NCBI GenBank assembly: GCA_050744165.1
Contig: JBOGGN010000381.1
Span: 1-8,056 of the forward strand
Direction of reading: 5' to 3'
Source: JBOGGN01 sp050744165
GTDB lineage: Bacteria; Actinomycetota; Acidimicrobiia; Acidimicrobiales; Palsa-688
Length of the DNA stretch: 8,056 bases
The translations under genes were made by a program, and so were the position numbers. Shown here piece by piece: positions 5,765 to 8,056 of this stretch (the stretch's first letter is position 1; every line of letters begins with the position of its first letter). The notes beneath the pieces are model-generated. The model had not been told where the DNA came from. It worked only from the letters and a program-made list of their open reading frames with translations, and did not search any database.

Positions 5765-7366
5765 CTAGAAGTCCGCCACCTCGACGTCGAGCGGCATCTC
5801 GAAGACCCTCTCCAAAAGTTCTCGCTTGCGCCGCAATCCCCACAGTTCGAGATCGATATCCCCGGACGCGTTGACGAGCAAACGGAGGCGGCCCTCCTCG
5901 ACCTTGACGCCGATGCTGTCGACCGACCCGGTGTGGTTGCGATCGAGTCCGTCGGCCACTCGTAGCAGGGCGATCAGCTTGACGACACGTTCCCGGCGGG
6001 CGGGCGGCAGCGTCGCGAAAGGTTCGAAGGACAGCTTGGGGTTGCCACGGCGGTGGAAACGACCCAACGACGCCAGCGCCGCCACCTCGTCGGGTGCGAA
6101 ACCTCGCAGCCGGCCGTGCTGGATCAGGTAGGCGGTGTGCTTGTCATGTCCCTCGACGCTCACGTGCTCGCCGATATCGTGCAAGAGGGCGGCGTGCTCC
6201 AACAGCTCCCGCTCGTGGTGGCCCAGCCGGTGCAGCTCTGCGGTTCCGTCGAACAGGTCAACGGCGAGGCGGGCGACCTGGCGGGCGTGGCGTTCCTGCC
6301 AGTTGCAGCGGCGACCGAGATCCTCCACCGACTCCCGGCGCAGGTTGCGGGGCTCACCGCTCCAATCGGCCTCGGTGTGGTGGCCGATGGCGTCGAGCAC
6401 GATCCCCTCCCGGAGGGCCCATTCGCACCCCAACAGCTCGTTGAGCCCGAACAGTTCCATGGCGGTCGTCAGGAACATCGACACCGCGGGCAAGAGGTCG
6501 GCCCGGCGGGCGTCGACCCCGGGCAGCTTCTGGCGTTCGGCTGCGGTCAGCTCGAAAATTTGCTCGTGGACCGCGAGCAGGTCCTTGGCCCGCACCTTGA
6601 GCTGGTTGACCGATGGCGGCACGGTGCCGGTGCGCCGGGCGTCGGCCATGGCGACGAGGGCGCAGAGGGTCCCGCTGGAGCCCACCAGGATCTCCGGGCT
6701 CAGACTTTCGACCTCCATGGCGATTGGGGCGAGCACTGAGGTCAGCCGCCGGGCGAGGCGCCGCCGGTCGCCCGCCGACGGCGGGTCGTTGCGCACCAGT
6801 TCCGCCGTCATCCTGCCGACGCCCAGCTTCACGCTCTTGGACCACACCAGCCCCAGCTGGTCGCCCACCATCAGCTCCAGGCTGCCGCCGCCGAGATCGA
6901 GCGCCAGCGCCGGAGCAGGGTTGATGACCACGCTGGCCCGGACGGCAGCGAAGATCAGCCGGGCCTCCTCCTTGCCGCTGATGACCTGGACCTGCACGCC
7001 GGCCTCACCCTCGATGCGGTCGACCAGGGCGGCGGAGTCCTCGGCCTCTCGAAGGGCGCTGGTGGCGCAGGCCACCACCTCGTGAGCGCCAATTGACTCC
7101 GCCAGGGTCCGAAAGCGGGCCACCACCTCCACCGCCCGTGCCGACGCCTCCTCGCCGATGCGGCCGTCTCGGGTCACGTTGTCAGCCAGCCGCAGGATCT
7201 CCTTTTCCTGCATCAGCGGCTCGAACGTGCCGTCGGGGTGGGCGTCAGCCACCAGGAGGTGGAACGAATTGCTGCCGAGGTCGATGGCCGCGATCCGCAC
7301 CGAGGTCGACTGTAGAACATGGTTCCGAGCGCTTTGGGCCACGCCGGTGCCTTCCGCCATTCCCAT
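5765..7366 (-). CDS. Ppx/GppA family phosphatase, long form with HD-type domain
   Basis: A 533-residue exopolyphosphatase/guanosine pentaphosphatase family protein. Such enzymes release phosphate from polyphosphate ends or convert pppGpp to ppGpp, and sequence alone does not separate the two. The actin-like ATPase-fold N-terminal part has the phosphate-binding loop DLGSNSFHLLV (29-39), the acidic ISGKEEARLIF (129-139, with the expected catalytic Glu), the second loop DLGGGSLEL (157-165) and VGSSGT (228-233). The C-terminal part (about 345-533) is helical with an HD-type signature, EHAALLHDIGEHVSVEGHDKH (390-410). At over 500 residues it resembles the E. coli long form, not the roughly 310-340 residue short forms of mycobacteria. 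ATG at 7366 is chosen; a TTG directly before it, ATG at 7360 and GTG at 7300 (just before RIAAIDLGSNSF) are possible. No strong ribosome binding site is seen. It lies 77 bases downstream of a CHAD-domain gene, which supports a polyphosphate role. Confidence 0.94.
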   Translation of the reverse strand: MGMAEGTGVAQSARNHVLQSTSVRIAAIDLGSNSFHLLVADAHPDGTFEPLMQEKEILRLADNVTRDGRIGEEASARAVEVVARFRTLAESIGAHEVVACATSALREAEDSAALVDRIEGEAGVQVQVISGKEEARLIFAAVRASVVINPAPALALDLGGGSLELMVGDQLGLVWSKSVKLGVGRMTAELVRNDPPSAGDRRRLARRLTSVLAPIAMEVESLSPEILVGSSGTLCALVAMADARRTGTVPPSVNQLKVRAKDLLAVHEQIFELTAAERQKLPGVDARRADLLPAVSMFLTTAMELFGLNELLGCEWALREGIVLDAIGHHTEADWSGEPRNLRRESVEDLGRRCNWQERHARQVARLAVDLFDGTAELHRLGHHERELLEHAALLHDIGEHVSVEGHDKHTAYLIQHGRLRGFAPDEVAALASLGRFHRRGNPKLSFEPFATLPPARRERVVKLIALLRVADGLDRNHTGSVDSIGVKVEEGRLRLLVNASGDIDLELWGLRRKRELLERVFEMPLDVEVADF

Positions 7367-7443
7367 CAAAAAGGTGGGAAAAGGCCTCGCCCCGCGCCGC
7401 TCCCGCCCCCCGAAGGCAATCGGCCGTCAGTGCCGCAGCGCCG

Positions 7444-8056
7444 TCAGCCTGAGAGCCACCGCCGCAACTTCTTCTTAGACGCCGCCTTCCACGGCTTGGC
7501 CCACCGAGCCCGGCACGCCGCCTGCTCCTGGCGCTGCAGGGTGACCAGCTGGCCTGCCACCATCGCCTGACCGGGCGAGGCGCCGCTGGCGTGGCGCCGC
7601 AGCCACGCCTCGGCGACCACGGCATCTTGCATATCTCCGAGCTCCGACTGGACGGCGGCCACGGCCACAGCCAGTTGGCGGGCCGGCTTGCCCATCACGC
7701 CCGAGGCCGCCTCGGCGGCGTAGCGCAGCCGCTTGGCACGGATCCGGACCTCGTGCAGCGCGTCGTCCGGTGGGTCGTCACCGAGGTGGGCGACGGCTTG
7801 CTTGAGGTGTCGCCACGGCCGGTGGACCAGCGCCGGCAACACCTTGGTAGCAGGCGTGGCGCCCGGCCCGGAGCCGTCGCCGCTGGCTGCGGCACCAGCT
7901 AACGGCGGCGACAATGGCGTTGCTGACGCCACCGCCACGGCTACCGCGACCGTCGCGTTCGCCAGCGCCGCGGGGCCAGCGGTGGCCACTCCCGCCGAGG
8001 CGCCGGCCGCCTTTTCGGCGGCCGGCGTCCCCGGCAGGTCGGCCGGGGCCCCCCCC
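7444..8056 (-). CDS. CHAD domain protein, C-terminal part (5' end outside window)
   Basis: The frame is open to the right edge, so only the last 203 residues are present and the start is not in the window. The conserved part is the second half of a CHAD domain, a helical-bundle domain with basic conserved residues that binds polyphosphate. Visible features are LVHRPWRHLKQAVAHLGDDPPDDALHEVRIRAKRLRYAAEA (about 75-115), with His and Arg/Lys lining a basic groove, then GKPARQLAVAVAAVQSELGDMQDAVVAEAWLRRH (122-155) and a Lys/Arg-rich C-terminus. Before it lies about 70 residues of Ala/Pro/Gly/Val-rich low complexity, where the linker from the first half of CHAD would be expected. The first half and any N-terminal CYTH or NUDIX domain would lie upstream. 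A GTG at 7989 could be read as a start, but it would leave half a domain and has no suitable ribosome binding site. It is followed at once by a Ppx/GppA gene. Confidence 0.9.
   Translation of the reverse strand, partial: GGAPADLPGTPAAEKAAGASAGVATAGPAALANATVAVAVAVASATPLSPPLAGAAASGDGSGPGATPATKVLPALVHRPWRHLKQAVAHLGDDPPDDALHEVRIRAKRLRYAAEAASGVMGKPARQLAVAVAAVQSELGDMQDAVVAEAWLRRHASGASPGQAMVAGQLVTLQRQEQAACRARWAKPWKAASKKKLRRWLSG
8001..8027. repeat. Perfect 11-bp inverted repeat in the CHAD gene linker
   Basis: CGCCGGCCGCC (8001-8011) and GGCGGCCGGCG (8017-8027) are exact reverse complements around a five-base loop TTTTC. The hairpin would be very GC-rich and stable. It lies inside the open reading frame of the CHAD gene, in the Ala-rich segment, so it may be a by-product of Ala codon use. 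It could also hinder replication or sequencing near the window edge. Confidence 0.85.

Noticed and set aside
4509..5768. A 419-codon open frame on the plus strand
   Set aside because: It is antisense to the penicillin-binding protein, which has intact motifs across the same span. The Val/Gly/Asp/Arg-rich product has no recognisable family.
6053..7085. Overlapping plus-strand open frames of 228 and 316 codons
   Set aside because: They are antisense to the well-conserved Ppx/GppA gene and have no recognisable motifs.
122..7436. The 14-base word GCCGTCAGTGCCGC at 123-136 and again at 7423-7436
   Set aside because: A single short GC-rich match over 8 kb can arise by chance. Nothing around it suggests attachment sites or a mobile element.
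7367..7443. Possible terminator or promoter between the CHAD and Ppx genes
   Set aside because: T-rich bits occur on the coding strand, but no good stem precedes them, and no paired -35/-10 boxes are recognisable.
7444..7989. CHAD gene as a complete 181-residue protein starting at GTG 7989
   Set aside because: The frame stays open to the window edge, the first half of the domain is missing, and no suitable ribosome binding site precedes that GTG.

Overview
The window is very GC-rich, and every convincing gene lies on the minus strand, so it reads from right to left as one block. The gene content points to a high-GC actinobacterium: two F420-type flavin/deazaflavin enzymes, a zinc-ribbon coiled-coil protein and a class A penicillin-binding protein with a Ser/Thr/Pro-rich tail. 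A lineage such as Acidimicrobiia is plausible, but I cannot fix the class from sequence alone. No tRNA, rRNA, CRISPR array, transposase or phage gene is visible, and no gap between genes reaches 300 bases.

Transcription order, right to left: (1) the C-terminal part of a CHAD-domain (polyphosphate-binding) protein, cut by the right edge; (2) a long-form Ppx/GppA phosphatase with a C-terminal HD-type domain; (3) a bifunctional class A penicillin-binding protein; (4) a C4 zinc-ribbon coiled-coil protein whose likely TTG start overlaps the preceding stop codon; (5) a multi-pass lipase maturation factor family membrane protein; (6) a Rv0121-type PPOX-fold putative F420-dependent enzyme; (7) a Ddn-type deazaflavin-dependent nitroreductase family protein. 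Left of gene 7 is an array of six 19-bp repeats that runs off the window.

Functionally, genes 1 and 2 form a polyphosphate-linked pair, gene 3 builds peptidoglycan, gene 5 is a membrane protein of unknown bacterial role, and genes 6 and 7 probably both use cofactor F420. Gaps are short (about 30 to 90 bases), so co-transcription of much of the block is plausible, but I found no convincing promoter or terminator.

The most unusual aspect is the number of unrelated short tandem repeats at gene edges: 19 bp x 6 beyond the last gene, 37 bp x 2-3 duplicating the stop-codon region of the lipase maturation factor gene, 15 bp x 5 at that gene's 5' end, and 27-bp and 30-bp pairs in the PBP tail. There is also a perfect 11-bp inverted repeat in an Ala/Pro-rich stretch of the CHAD gene. 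The PBP shows substitutions in two glycosyltransferase signature motifs. I see no clear previously undescribed defence or mobile system here.
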